Assembly (NCBI GenBank): GCA_011391405.1
Contig: JAABQQ010000293.1
Location: forward strand, 1-58,508
From: Gammaproteobacteria bacterium
Lineage (GTDB): Bacteria; Pseudomonadota; Gammaproteobacteria; Steroidobacterales; Steroidobacteraceae
Direction: 5' to 3'
DNA: 58,508 bases
The position numbers and the translations under genes are program-made. The notes under the pieces are model-generated. The model was not told the DNA's origin. It searched no databases and saw only the letters and a program-made list of their open reading frames with translations. Shown one piece after another: positions 16,375 through 24,584 of this stretch. Numbering within the stretch: position 1 is the stretch's first letter; each line of letters starts with the position of its first letter.

Positions 16375-16755
16375 TCAGTACGTCAAGACCTCGGAATCGT
16401 CTTCCATGACCCGCTCGATCAGGTACGCGCCGCCGATGATGCCGTCGCATTCCGGAATCAGGTCTTCCTTGGTCATGTCGAAGAGATCGAGGTTGGGCGA
16501 GCAGCAGTAGAACTTCACGCCCGCTTCGTGCGCGTCCTTGATGAAATCGTAGACGCTCTTGGGCGAGCCTTCCTTGACCCACAGGCGCTCGGCCACGCCT
16601 TTCTTCATCAAGCGCCCGGCGGTAGCCGTGCAGATGACTTCGACCTCGAAATCCATGGCGGCAGCGACTGACGCCTGGAAGATCGGCGCGCCGATTTCCT
16701 CGCCGTTGCGCGGGTCACTGTTGGCCATGACGATGATCAGCTTCTTGTCTGCCAT
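16375..16755 (-). CDS. DsrE-family sulfur-carrier protein at head of sHdr operon
   Basis: A 126-residue DsrE/TusD-fold protein. The candidate sulfur-carrying cysteines are the adjacent pair in K-F-Y-C-C-S-P-N-L-D-L-F near residue 84. DsrE proteins bind sulfane sulfur as persulfide and exchange it with TusA. As the first gene of the sHdr operon, 55 nt from a perfect dyad, it probably delivers sulfur to the sHdr complex. GGAG lies just before the ATG. I do not assign a DsrE subtype. Confidence 0.85.
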   Translation of the reverse strand: MADKKLIIVMANSDPRNGEEIGAPIFQASVAAAMDFEVEVICTATAGRLMKKGVAERLWVKEGSPKSVYDFIKDAHEAGVKFYCCSPNLDLFDMTKEDLIPECDGIIGGAYLIERVMEDDSEVLTY

Positions 16756-16810
16756 CTGGCATTCTCCGGTTCACAATGACGCGGCGCAGCACGCACGGGC
16801 GTCGAAAAGT

Positions 16811-16826
16811 ATTAGTGCACCCTAAT
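16811..16826. promoter_or_regulatory. Perfect ArsR-type dyad upstream of dsrE-sHdr operon
   Basis: ATTAG-N6-CTAAT with perfect 5-bp arms in the 111-bp gap before dsrE. The stretch is AT-rich in a very GC-rich region. It is the best member of a set of seven similarly spaced sites upstream of sulfur genes here, and probably the operator for an ArsR repressor encoded at 3662 or 28047. Confidence 0.65.
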
Positions 16827-16866
16827 TTAATTGTGCGCCTCTCGCAATACGCATTGCGGCGAAGGA

Positions 16867-17559
16867 TCAATCCATCAGTGCCAGCACCCTGACGACGCCA
16901 GTCATGATCGGCACCAGCGCATCCTCGATGCTGCGCTGCAAAGTACGCAAGCGCGCGAGGTTGGCGGCAGGATCTGCCGGCCCCTCGTCAAACTCCATGA
17001 TCAGGTCCTCGACGATGGCGGCTTTTGTTCCGGGGTGCCCCGTGAAACCCAGCGCGTTCGTACCGACCTGGAACACCGCGGGTCGACCCTCACGATCGCG
17101 CGCGAGAATCCGTGCGGTCTGCGGGGGTTCCGGCCGGTCGCGACCGTACACGACCAGGGGAAATCGTTGCGGCAGGTAGCCCGCCAACGCATCCGTCGCG
17201 GTGCGCTCCGCTTCGCTCACCGAGAACTCGAGAGGCGATGGCGAAGACCCGCCGCCGGCCGCAATGGCCAGGATCTGGGCTCCCAGTCCGATGCCGAGTA
17301 CCGGTAAGCCCTTGTCCAGCGCCGCCTGGGTCAGCGCAACCTCCTGCGCGAGCGTCGGCACGTTGCGCACGCCAGCACTGCCCCAGGGTCCGCCGCCCAG
17401 CAGCACGAGCCCGTCGTGCAACCCGTCAGGGCCGGGCACCCGTCCGCCCGTGGCGAACGGTCGTGCATAGCGGAATCGAATGCGCCGACCCTCGAGGTGA
17501 TCCTCGAGCAGGCCGAGGTACTCCGCCGAGGTGTGCTGGACGACCGCGAGCGTCTTCAC
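16867..17559 (-). CDS. Class I glutamine-amidotransferase-like protein without catalytic triad
   Basis: A 230-residue GATase-1 fold, closest in form to GMP-synthase-type glutaminases. The nucleophile elbow reads V-L-G-I-G-L-G-A-Q, so Gly replaces the catalytic Cys; the distal motif reads T-G-H-P-G, so the Glu of the usual H-P-E is also lost. It therefore cannot hydrolyse glutamine by the normal route. It overlaps the lipoate-ligase gene by 4 nt (ATGA at 17556-17559), and a GATase gene is known to accompany sHdr lipoate-assembly loci. A binding or chaperone role is inferred. Confidence 0.82.
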   Translation of the reverse strand: MKTLAVVQHTSAEYLGLLEDHLEGRRIRFRYARPFATGGRVPGPDGLHDGLVLLGGGPWGSAGVRNVPTLAQEVALTQAALDKGLPVLGIGLGAQILAIAAGGGSSPSPLEFSVSEAERTATDALAGYLPQRFPLVVYGRDRPEPPQTARILARDREGRPAVFQVGTNALGFTGHPGTKAAIVEDLIMEFDEGPADPAANLARLRTLQRSIEDALVPIMTGVVRVLALMD

Positions 17560-18638
17560 GGGCGCTGGGCATTGGCGGCAACCAGCGCGCCGTCGAGCGA
17601 TGCCCGGAAATCGGCGGCCGTGACGCTCAAGGCGTTGATCGGTCGTTCATGGAAAAATCGCTCCATGATCTCGCCGGCGTCAGCGACATAGGCACCTCGC
17701 AATGCCGCCTCGAGGTCGAACACCACGCGCGGCGGCGCCACGAAAAAGTCGCCCGTGATGAGGGCCTGACCGATGCGCTTGCGTGCGACACCTTCGAGCC
17801 TGACGTAGGTGGTGACGGTGCCACCCGCGCCGGTCTGCGTGCCGATGGCGAAGTCGCTGTCGCTCGCGGGATCGTCGACCTGCGCAACGAACTCGTCAGT
17901 GCCGATCTCATCGCGGAAATGCTCGCGGGCGAGGGTCTCCTCGGCCGCAGTCAACGGCTCCGAGTCCCAGGCCAGGTCGAATCGCTCGCCGAAGGCCTCG
18001 AGCAGCGCGCTCTGGATGGCCGGCAGGCCGGGCGTCGCCGGCCCCAGCAGTTCACGCAGGGTGACGACGCGCTGTGCTGCCGAGTCGAGTTGCCGCTTCT
18101 CCAGCTTGGCGCGCGGGACGCGCAGCGCGGCCACCATGGCGCCGGGATCCAGGTCCACCAGCACGGTACCCTGGTAGATCAGCGTGTCGCCGTCGAAGAA
18201 CCCGCCCGTGCCGCTGATCTTGCGACCGTCCACCTCGATGTCGTTGCGGGGCCGGTAGCGTGCGTCGACACCCAATCGGCGCAAGCCGGCGGCCACGGCC
18301 TCGCAGATGTCGCTCGCCAGCCCGGCGAGGCACGTGGCTCCCAGCGCCTTGCGCTGGAACACGAGGCCCCAGCCCAGCTGACCCTCGTCGAGGTAGATCG
18401 CACCGCCGCCGGTGATGCGCCGCACGATGCCGATGCCATGGGCGCGGCAGTGATCGACGTCGACTTCCTGTCGCAGCGCCTGGTGCCGACCGATCAGCGC
18501 CGTCGGCGGAAAGCGCATGAAGCGAAACGTGTCGGGGATGCGTCCGGCCTGGTGCTCTTCAATCATCGCCTGGTCGATCGCGATGTTGAACCGGCCCTCC
18601 AGGACCCCGGTATCGACGACGCGGAATCGCCCGGCCAT
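17556..18638 (-). CDS. slplAB: Lipoate:protein ligase sLpl(AB) for LbpA
   Basis: A 360-residue ligase of the LplA/LipB fold with both catalytic (A) and accessory (B) domains. The A domain has L-I-G-R-H-Q, the glycine-rich R-R-I-T-G-G-G-A-I-Y, R-P-R-N-D-I-E-V-D-G-R-K-I-S-G-T-G and L-V-D-L-D-P, all lipoate/ATP-binding motifs. sLpl(AB) enzymes attach lipoate or octanoate to LbpA. It lies 6 nt after a LipS gene and overlaps the pseudo-GATase, inside the lipoate-assembly operon. Confidence 0.9.
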   Translation of the reverse strand: MAGRFRVVDTGVLEGRFNIAIDQAMIEEHQAGRIPDTFRFMRFPPTALIGRHQALRQEVDVDHCRAHGIGIVRRITGGGAIYLDEGQLGWGLVFQRKALGATCLAGLASDICEAVAAGLRRLGVDARYRPRNDIEVDGRKISGTGGFFDGDTLIYQGTVLVDLDPGAMVAALRVPRAKLEKRQLDSAAQRVVTLRELLGPATPGLPAIQSALLEAFGERFDLAWDSEPLTAAEETLAREHFRDEIGTDEFVAQVDDPASDSDFAIGTQTGAGGTVTTYVRLEGVARKRIGQALITGDFFVAPPRVVFDLEAALRGAYVADAGEIMERFFHERPINALSVTAADFRASLDGALVAANAQRP

Positions 18639-18644
18639 GGCGTA

Positions 18645-19904
18645 TCAGCCCTGCACGACGGGGATCTTGAGCTGGCGGCGGATTTTGCGCAGGTCCTGCT
18701 TGTTCGGCTGGAACGGATAGCTGGCGATGTTGCTGGGCGGCGAGTCGCCGTAGGGCCGGTCGCACGCGGAGACGTCGTCACGGAACTTGCCCGGGCAGCC
18801 CGAGGTCCGGAACGCGACGCCTTCGGCGATCACCTGGTCGACCTCGGCCGGTGCCAGGCCGTAACCCGTCACGCGTCCTTCCGCGTCGAACGACATCTGG
18901 TCCACGCGGACTCCCGCGTAATCGATCAGGTAGCGTGCCAGCTGCACGCGTCGCCACTGGTCGCGCGGCGTCGCCGGCAGGTGGTCCATCAGCGATCCCT
19001 GCTCCGGGAAGAAGCAGAACAGATGGCTGTGGCCGCCGAGGTCGACCAGTTGCTGCACCAGCTTCAGCACCGCGTGCTCGGTCTCGCCCATGCCGACGAT
19101 GATGTGGGCGCCGAATTTCTGCGGGCCGAAGATATCGCGGGCGTGCAGCAGGATTTCCCAGTACTGCTGCCACTTGTGCGGCGACTGCACGCCCTTGCCG
19201 CGGGTGCGGTCGAAGATTTCCGGCGTTGCGGCATCCAGTGCCACGGTGAAGATGTCGGCGCCGAGGTCGCGCAGGCGTCGCACGTCGTCGCGCTCCATCG
19301 TCGTGGGATTCGACAGGATCGAGACCGGGATCGTCGCCGGGTCAATCCGTGACGTCCACGCCTTGAGCACCGCCACGGAGTCCTCGTCGGAACGCGGATG
19401 GGTGATCATCGAGATGCACATGCGATGGAACGGGCTCTGGTCGCCGCTCTGCGCGACCTTGTCGACGATCTCGGCCATCGGCACCGCAGGCCAGTCGACG
19501 CGGATGAAGTTACGGTCGGCATAATCGCGATCGGCCTCGCGGTGCCGCGCAAGGCCGCAGTAGGCGCAGTTCGCGCGGCAGCCTTCCGGGTAAGTGAGCA
19601 GCAGGTTCAGGCACCGCGTGCAGCCGCAGCGGTGCATCTTGCCCCCCATGATGCCGAGCGTGATCGCGGCCGCGTTCGACATCTGCACGTACTCGGGCGA
19701 GCGCATCTGCGGCGTCAACACATTGTTGTTCGGCAGGTACACGCCCTGCGGCGGGACGGCCGCGTCTTTCACGCGCCGGCCGTTGCGGGCCTCGACGGGC
19801 GTAGCGAGCGGCATTCGCGGCTGCATGTCGTCGAACGCATTGAAGGATCGATCCCCGGCCGGCATTGCGTCCACGGCATCCGTGCTCTGCTTGATGCAAC
19901 TCAT
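18645..19904 (-). CDS. LipS-type radical SAM sulfur-insertion enzyme (larger)
   Basis: A 419-residue radical SAM protein with the C-x3-C-x2-C cluster motif in C-R-A-N-C-A-Y-C. Additional cysteines precede it (H-R-C-G-C-T-R-C) and one occurs near the end (T-S-G-C-P-G-K), where an auxiliary cluster could bind. With the next gene it forms the LipS1/LipS2 pair that inserts two sulfurs into octanoyl-LbpA in place of LipA. Which is LipS1 and which LipS2 I cannot decide. The ATG at 19904 is chosen because upstream codons look noncoding. Confidence 0.85.
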   Translation of the reverse strand: MSCIKQSTDAVDAMPAGDRSFNAFDDMQPRMPLATPVEARNGRRVKDAAVPPQGVYLPNNNVLTPQMRSPEYVQMSNAAAITLGIMGGKMHRCGCTRCLNLLLTYPEGCRANCAYCGLARHREADRDYADRNFIRVDWPAVPMAEIVDKVAQSGDQSPFHRMCISMITHPRSDEDSVAVLKAWTSRIDPATIPVSILSNPTTMERDDVRRLRDLGADIFTVALDAATPEIFDRTRGKGVQSPHKWQQYWEILLHARDIFGPQKFGAHIIVGMGETEHAVLKLVQQLVDLGGHSHLFCFFPEQGSLMDHLPATPRDQWRRVQLARYLIDYAGVRVDQMSFDAEGRVTGYGLAPAEVDQVIAEGVAFRTSGCPGKFRDDVSACDRPYGDSPPSNIASYPFQPNKQDLRKIRRQLKIPVVQG

Positions 19905-19935
19905 GTTCGTAGTCCTGCGTGTGATCCGCGCGCCG

Positions 19936-20973
19936 TCAGGCGGCGCAGGTGCGGGATTGCGCGGGCCGCGGGGCGGCTCCCAGCTTGATTGAACAGCAGG
20001 CGTGTTCCTGGTGGAACGGCCGCCCGATCGCGTTTGCCACCGCGACGACCCCATCCGCCGGGAAAGCGATGCCGTCGAGGCCCGCCATCACCGCGTAGGC
20101 GTCCGTTGCCCGCTTGTGCAGGCCGGGAGGCCGGGCGCAGCCGAGCAGCACCTGTCGGTCGGCGAGACGCCTGCGTGCCTCGAGGAAAATCCTGCCGACA
20201 TCGCTCGTGTCGGGTACGGCGTAGAGCCCCGGCTTGGCGTAGAAGGGCATGACGACCACCAGCACGAGTGCGTTGAGCGCATAGCGGCTGACGATGTCCA
20301 GCGCGTTCGGCTCACCGAGGATGTGGCCGTAGTGCAGGCCGATGACGATGTGCGGACTGATTTCCATCGAGGTCGCGCACAACGCCGCCAGGGTGGCTTC
20401 GAAGTCTTCCACCGGGCGGTCGAGGTGATAAACCTCGCGGATCGTCGCGTCGGCGCCGATCACGTCCATCATCGCCGTGTCGACACCCGCGGCCTCCATC
20501 GAGCGTGCGCCACGCTCGTCAGTCAACGCGGTGTGGATCGCGATCTTCATGTCAGGAAAATCGCGTTTCAGCTGCTCGACGACCGGGTAGTAGCGCTCGT
20601 AGGGGATTTCGTTGCGCCGGTTGGAGCCGCCGGAGAGCAGGAAGCCCTGCAGTCCCTGGGTGGCAACCAGGTGGCGCACCTTCTGGTCGAGCATGGCCGG
20701 CGAGGTGGCGGGCAGCATCGGCTTGAGGATTTCCGCCCGGCAATGATCGCAGTTGAGGCCGCAGGCGCCTGCCGTGATGGAGAAGGACGGAAAGCTGTTC
20801 TTCGAGCAGCCTGCGAGTTCAGTGCTCGCGTAATCCTTGAACGTCGGCGTGGAGAAGCGGATCGGGCGTGCCGGTGAACCCGCTGCGGCGGCCTCGAACT
20901 CCGCGACCAGCCCGGCGTCGAGTCGGACATCCTCGAGGTCCTCGATCCGTGCCATGGATTCAAGCCAGTTCAT
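19936..20973 (-). CDS. LipS-type radical SAM sulfur-insertion enzyme (smaller)
   Basis: A 345-residue radical SAM protein with the motif C-G-L-N-C-D-H-C, followed by L-L-S-G-G-S-N, typical of biotin-synthase-like SAM enzymes. A C-terminal H-A-C-C-S-I-K adds further cysteines. Paired with the previous radical SAM gene and a lipoate ligase, it is the second LipS component. Its ATG overlaps the HDAC-like stop by 14 nt, so all genes from the deacylase to the pseudo-GATase form one unit. Confidence 0.85.
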   Translation of the reverse strand: MNWLESMARIEDLEDVRLDAGLVAEFEAAAAGSPARPIRFSTPTFKDYASTELAGCSKNSFPSFSITAGACGLNCDHCRAEILKPMLPATSPAMLDQKVRHLVATQGLQGFLLSGGSNRRNEIPYERYYPVVEQLKRDFPDMKIAIHTALTDERGARSMEAAGVDTAMMDVIGADATIREVYHLDRPVEDFEATLAALCATSMEISPHIVIGLHYGHILGEPNALDIVSRYALNALVLVVVMPFYAKPGLYAVPDTSDVGRIFLEARRRLADRQVLLGCARPPGLHKRATDAYAVMAGLDGIAFPADGVVAVANAIGRPFHQEHACCSIKLGAAPRPAQSRTCAA

Positions 20974-22090
20974 GCAGCCTCCGTCGCTCGTGTGTCGCCA
21001 CGAGGTCGCTTACGTCCTTGCGCACCGTTCCCACGTTCGGTGAATCCGCCAGCGTCGTCAACCACTCCGGGCGGACATCCTCGTCGTCGACGAGGTCGCA
21101 TTGCAGGTCGGCCAGAATTCGTCCTGCCGCGGACGGCAGTGTCGCCGGGATATCGCGTCCGGACAATCGGCCCCACAGCCCGGTCCAGCACCGCGCCAAT
21201 GTCCACGGGTTGTAACCGCCGCCGCCCAGTACCACCGCCGGTCCGACCGGCTCGATGAGGCGTTCAACCGCGCTCCACAGCGCGCCATTGCTGAGTGCAA
21301 GCCGTGACAGCGGATCGCCGTCCAGCGCATCCGTGCCGCAGGTGATCACCACAGCCTGCGGCTTGAAGGCCTCTGCCCCAGGCAGCACCAGGTGCTGCAG
21401 CAGGAATTCCAGTTCGCTGTCGTTGAACCCGGGCGGTACCGGCAGGTTGATCGCATTGCCGCCGCCAGTGTCGTCAGCCCCGCCCGAGTGCGGCCAACGG
21501 CCTGTTTCATGCAGGGAAATCGTCAACACCGCCGGATTGCCGGCAAAGGCATCCTGCACGCCGTCGCCATGGTGAGCGTCGAGATCGACGTACAGCACGC
21601 GCTGCATGCCGTGCTCGAGCAGAGTCATGATGGCGAAGACCGGGTCGTTGAAATAGCAGAAGCCGCTGGCCCGGGCTGGCCGGCCGTGGTGCGTGCCACC
21701 GGCCGGGTGAAACACGACGCGGCCGTCGAGCGCGAGTTCGGCCGCAAGGATCGATCCGCCAACGGCCGTCGCGGCGCGGGCGAACACGCTGGGAAACAGT
21801 GGATTCTCCAGGGTGCCAAAGCCGAAACGCTCCCGCACGGCGGCGGTGACCTGTCCGGTCGCGTCTGCGTCGCGGAGTGCGGTGACGTACTCGTGATCGT
21901 GGAATCGAACCAGGCTGGCGAGATCGGCAGCGGGCGCTTCGCACATCGACGACTCGTCGACCCAGCCAAGTTCCTCGCACAAACGCAGTACCGTCGCGAC
22001 CCTGGGAATGGCCAGCGGGTGATTGCGTCCGAAGCCTTGTGCCCGGCAAAACACACTGCCAACGAGTACAGCCGGCGCGCTTCCCGCCAT
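20960..22090 (-). CDS. HDAC/AcuC-family zinc-dependent deacylase in lipoate operon
   Basis: A 376-residue protein of the histone-deacetylase/acetoin-utilisation superfamily. The active-site motifs are intact: G-G-T-H-H-G (paired His), D-L-D-A-H-H-G-D-G-V-Q (zinc Asp and His), C-G-T-D-A-L (second zinc Asp) and G-G-G-G-Y-N. It should hydrolyse an acyl-lysine or similar amide. Being first in the lipS-lipS-slpl-GATase operon, it may act on acyl-LbpA (inference). I use ATG 22090; a GTG at 22144 would add 18 residues, and neither has a clear ribosome site. Confidence 0.85.
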   Translation of the reverse strand: MAGSAPAVLVGSVFCRAQGFGRNHPLAIPRVATVLRLCEELGWVDESSMCEAPAADLASLVRFHDHEYVTALRDADATGQVTAAVRERFGFGTLENPLFPSVFARAATAVGGSILAAELALDGRVVFHPAGGTHHGRPARASGFCYFNDPVFAIMTLLEHGMQRVLYVDLDAHHGDGVQDAFAGNPAVLTISLHETGRWPHSGGADDTGGGNAINLPVPPGFNDSELEFLLQHLVLPGAEAFKPQAVVITCGTDALDGDPLSRLALSNGALWSAVERLIEPVGPAVVLGGGGYNPWTLARCWTGLWGRLSGRDIPATLPSAAGRILADLQCDLVDDEDVRPEWLTTLADSPNVGTVRKDVSDLVATHERRRLHELA

Positions 22091-22160
22091 TGCGGCGATG
22101 TTGCAATGCCGCAAGAATTGCTGCGGAAAACACCTATCGTTCACGGACCAAGGGTAAGTT

Positions 22161-22176
22161 ATTCGACTTTGCTAAT
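22161..22176. promoter_or_regulatory. ArsR-type dyad in divergent HDAC/dsrE promoter region
   Basis: ATTCG-N6-CTAAT, nine of ten positions of the shared dyad, between the minus-strand lipoate operon (start 22090) and the plus-strand DsrE-family/tusA operon (start 22235). One site could control both directions. Confidence 0.5.
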
Positions 22177-22234
22177 AAAGAGGTCTCTGTTAGTTTGCCC
22201 GGAGATCCAACGAACATCCTGCGGGGAATCGTCC

Positions 22235-22729
22235 ATGACTGATTCGTCTGGCACCAAGAGCCTGTCCATCATCGTCACCAAGGGTTCGCTCGACTGGGCG
22301 TACCCGCCGTTCATCCTGTCAACGACGGCGGCAGCGATGGGGCTCAACGTTACGCTGTTCTTCACGTTCTACGGCTTGTCCCTGCTGCTCAAGGACCTCG
22401 ACTTGAAGATGACGCCGCTCGGCAACCCGGCGATGAAGATGCCGATGATGGGTGGGCACATGGGCATGCCCAACTTCGCCTCGATGATCCCGGGCGTCGA
22501 CGCCGGGGCCACCGTGATGATGCAGAACATGATGAAAAAGAAGGGGGTCGCCTCGATCCCCGAACTGCGGGCGCTCGCTCTCGAATCCGAGGTGCGCATG
22601 ATCGCCTGCCAGATGACGATGGACCTGTTCGAATACACGCTCGACGACATGATTCCCGGCATCGAAGTGGGCGGCGCCGCGACCTACATCGAGGTCGCGA
22701 CCCAGTCCGAGATCAACCTGTTCATCTGA
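22235..22729 (+). CDS. DsrE2/DsrE3-type sulfurtransferase
   Basis: A 164-residue protein of the DrsE_2 family (peroxiredoxin-like DsrE). The candidate sulfur-binding Cys lies in M-I-A-C-Q-M-T-M-D-L-F, the family signature. The centre is unusually Met-rich (about fifteen Met between residues 55 and 105), as in many members. The family usually pairs with TusA and rhodanese in sulfur oxidisers, as here (tusA 31 nt downstream). GGGGA precedes the ATG at 22235. Confidence 0.88.
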   Translation: MTDSSGTKSLSIIVTKGSLDWAYPPFILSTTAAAMGLNVTLFFTFYGLSLLLKDLDLKMTPLGNPAMKMPMMGGHMGMPNFASMIPGVDAGATVMMQNMMKKKGVASIPELRALALESEVRMIACQMTMDLFEYTLDDMIPGIEVGGAATYIEVATQSEINLFI

Positions 22730-22760
22730 TCGATCCACGACCACGGAGCCGAACTGCACC

Positions 22761-22988
22761 ATGGCTGACCAGACACTGGACGCGAAAGGGCTGAACTGCC
22801 CGTTGCCCATCCTCAAGGCCAAGAAGGCGCTCACTGCGCTGCCTCCCGGCGCTACCCTCGAGATCCTGGCGACCGATCCCGGCGCCGTGAAGGATTTCGC
22901 GGCATTCTGCCGCACGACCGGCCACGAACTCGTCGAGCAATCCGTCGACGGCAACGTCTACCGCTTTGTCCTGAAGCGCAAGGCCTGA
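22761..22988 (+). CDS. tusA: TusA sulfur-carrier protein
   Basis: A 75-residue TusA with L-D-A-K-G-L-N-C-P-L-P-I; Cys14 carries the persulfide. TusA shuttles sulfane sulfur between rhodanese, DsrE proteins and the sHdr system. It is co-directional with the DsrE-family gene just upstream. Confidence 0.95.
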   Translation: MADQTLDAKGLNCPLPILKAKKALTALPPGATLEILATDPGAVKDFAAFCRTTGHELVEQSVDGNVYRFVLKRKA

Positions 22989-22998
22989 GGCCGGCATT

Positions 22999-23016
22999 CG
23001 TTGCCTGCAGGCAACG
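22999..23016. terminator. 18-bp palindrome after tusA
   Basis: CGTTGCCTG followed by its exact complement, so a perfect 18-bp dyad 10 nt after the tusA stop. It can fold as a 7-bp stem with a TGCA loop. No T-run follows, so an intrinsic terminator is only possible, not clear. Confidence 0.35.
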
Positions 23017-23083
23017 GTTGCTGGATCAAGCAGGCAGGTAATGGAAAACCCGAGTAGCGGCGGAACGTCGCTCACGCCGACAA

Positions 23084-23099
23084 TTTAGCGTTATCTAAT
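23084..23099. promoter_or_regulatory. ArsR-type dyad upstream of FadL-like gene
   Basis: TTTAG-N6-CTAAT, nine of ten positions of the shared dyad, in an AT-rich pocket 41 bp before the FadL-like start at 23141. Confidence 0.55.
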
Positions 23100-23140
23100 T
23101 TATCTCACACGCGACCGCAGGTACGGTCAGAGGGATCCTC

Positions 23141-24517
23141 ATGAGCAAGCTGCAAGGCCGAAACCTCGTCGGGCTGTTTGTCGCGCTGACACTCGCCGCG
23201 GGCAGTGCGTCCGCGACCAACGGCTACTACACCACCGGCACCGGTACCAAGAGCAAGGCACAGGCGGGCGCGGGCACAGCCAATCCGCAGGAAGTGATGT
23301 CGCTCGCTACTAACCCGGCCAACATCGCATTCGTGCCGGACAGCATCGACGCCGGCCTCAGCATCTTCAGCCCGATGCGTGACTATGAGACATCGGCCAG
23401 CCTGGCCAATGGCAATGGCGGCGCGTTCACGATCGGCCCGAACAGCATCGACAGCGAAAATGAGTTCTTCCCGATTCCCTTCGTCGGCATGAACCGGGCC
23501 CTGAGCGACGTGGATTTCCTCGCCGCCGCCTTCTATGCGCGTGGCGGCATGAACACAAAATGGGAAGGTGGCACGGCCAGCTTCGATCCCGACGGCCCGG
23601 GCCCGGCGCCGGTGATGACTTTCGACGGAACGTACGGTGGTGGCACGGCCGGCGTCGACCTGATGCAGGCGTTCCTGAACCTCACGTACGCGCGCAAGTT
23701 CAGCGACCAGTTCTCACTCGGCGCATCTGCGATCATTGCGATGCAGCGTTTCGAGGCTCGCGGCGTCAGCATGTTCGCGCCCTACACCGAGACTTTTGCC
23801 CGAAGCGGCGGCACGGTCATGCCGAGGAACCTGTCCGGCAATGGGCATGACATGTCCTATGGATATGGCGCGTCGATCGGCTTGCAGTGGAATCCGGTGG
23901 ACATGTTCAGCTTCGCCGCCGCCTACACGACCAAGATGTCGATGGGAGAGTTCGGCGACTATGCGGACCTCTTCGCCGATCAGGGCGGATTCGACATGCC
24001 CGCGACGGCGACGGTTGGTATCGCCATCAAGCCGAACGACCGCCTTGCGCTGATGTTCGACTGGCAGGAGATCTGGTACAGCGACGTCGGCGCGGTCGGC
24101 AACCCGATCCAGAACCTGTTCCAGTGCCCGACCGCGGGACAAGGCGGCACGGACTTCGAAGGCTGCCTCGGCGGCAACCGCGGCGCAGGCTTCGGCTGGG
24201 AAGACATCAGTGTCTACAAGTTCGGCGCATCCTATCAACTCGACGATACCTGGACCCTGCGCGGCGGCTACAGCGTCACCGACCAGCCGATCCCGAAGGA
24301 CCAGATGACGTTCAACATACTCGCGCCGGCGGTGATGGAGGACCATTTCAGCGTCGGCTTCACGAAGAAGCAGGCCGGCGGCAACGAATGGAACCTGTCG
24401 TTCATGTACGCACCCGAGCAGACGCTCAAGGGACCGAGCAACTTCGATCCGACGCAGACGGTCGAGTTCAGCATGCACCAGTTCGAACTCGAGGTGAGCT
24501 ACAGCTGGAAGCGGTGA
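23141..24517 (+). CDS. FadL/OmpP1-family outer-membrane channel
   Basis: A 458-residue beta-barrel with an N-terminal signal peptide cut near residue 25 (A-S-A-T-N-G-Y-Y). It has N-P-A-N family motifs early in the mature part and ends in an aromatic-rich strand finishing S-Y-S-W-K-R. FadL channels import hydrophobic molecules. Flanking tusA, yeiH and sorAB plus its own dyad site suggest a sulfur-related substrate such as polysulfide, elemental sulfur or organosulfur (inference). It has no obvious co-operonic partner except possibly yeiH downstream. Confidence 0.87.
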   Translation: MSKLQGRNLVGLFVALTLAAGSASATNGYYTTGTGTKSKAQAGAGTANPQEVMSLATNPANIAFVPDSIDAGLSIFSPMRDYETSASLANGNGGAFTIGPNSIDSENEFFPIPFVGMNRALSDVDFLAAAFYARGGMNTKWEGGTASFDPDGPGPAPVMTFDGTYGGGTAGVDLMQAFLNLTYARKFSDQFSLGASAIIAMQRFEARGVSMFAPYTETFARSGGTVMPRNLSGNGHDMSYGYGASIGLQWNPVDMFSFAAAYTTKMSMGEFGDYADLFADQGGFDMPATATVGIAIKPNDRLALMFDWQEIWYSDVGAVGNPIQNLFQCPTAGQGGTDFEGCLGGNRGAGFGWEDISVYKFGASYQLDDTWTLRGGYSVTDQPIPKDQMTFNILAPAVMEDHFSVGFTKKQAGGNEWNLSFMYAPEQTLKGPSNFDPTQTVEFSMHQFELEVSYSWKR

Positions 24518-24531
24518 GGCCGTGCCCGCGG

Positions 24532-24555
24532 GGCGGCGCGCACCCGCGCGCCGCC
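24532..24555. terminator. Strong GC hairpin between FadL-like gene and yeiH
   Basis: GGCGGCGCG at 24532-24540 pairs perfectly with 24547-24555 around a 6-base loop. It starts 15 nt after the FadL-like stop. The downstream sequence is A-rich, not T-rich, so it may be an mRNA-stabilising or processing hairpin rather than an intrinsic terminator. Confidence 0.4.
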
Positions 24556-24584
24556 GGTGATGAAAAAAATCGAGACTCCACACC

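Noticed and set aside
17112-19352. A 746-residue plus-strand frame across the lipoate genes
   Set aside because: It is antisense to three recognisable genes with overlapping start/stop coupling and has shadow-frame composition.
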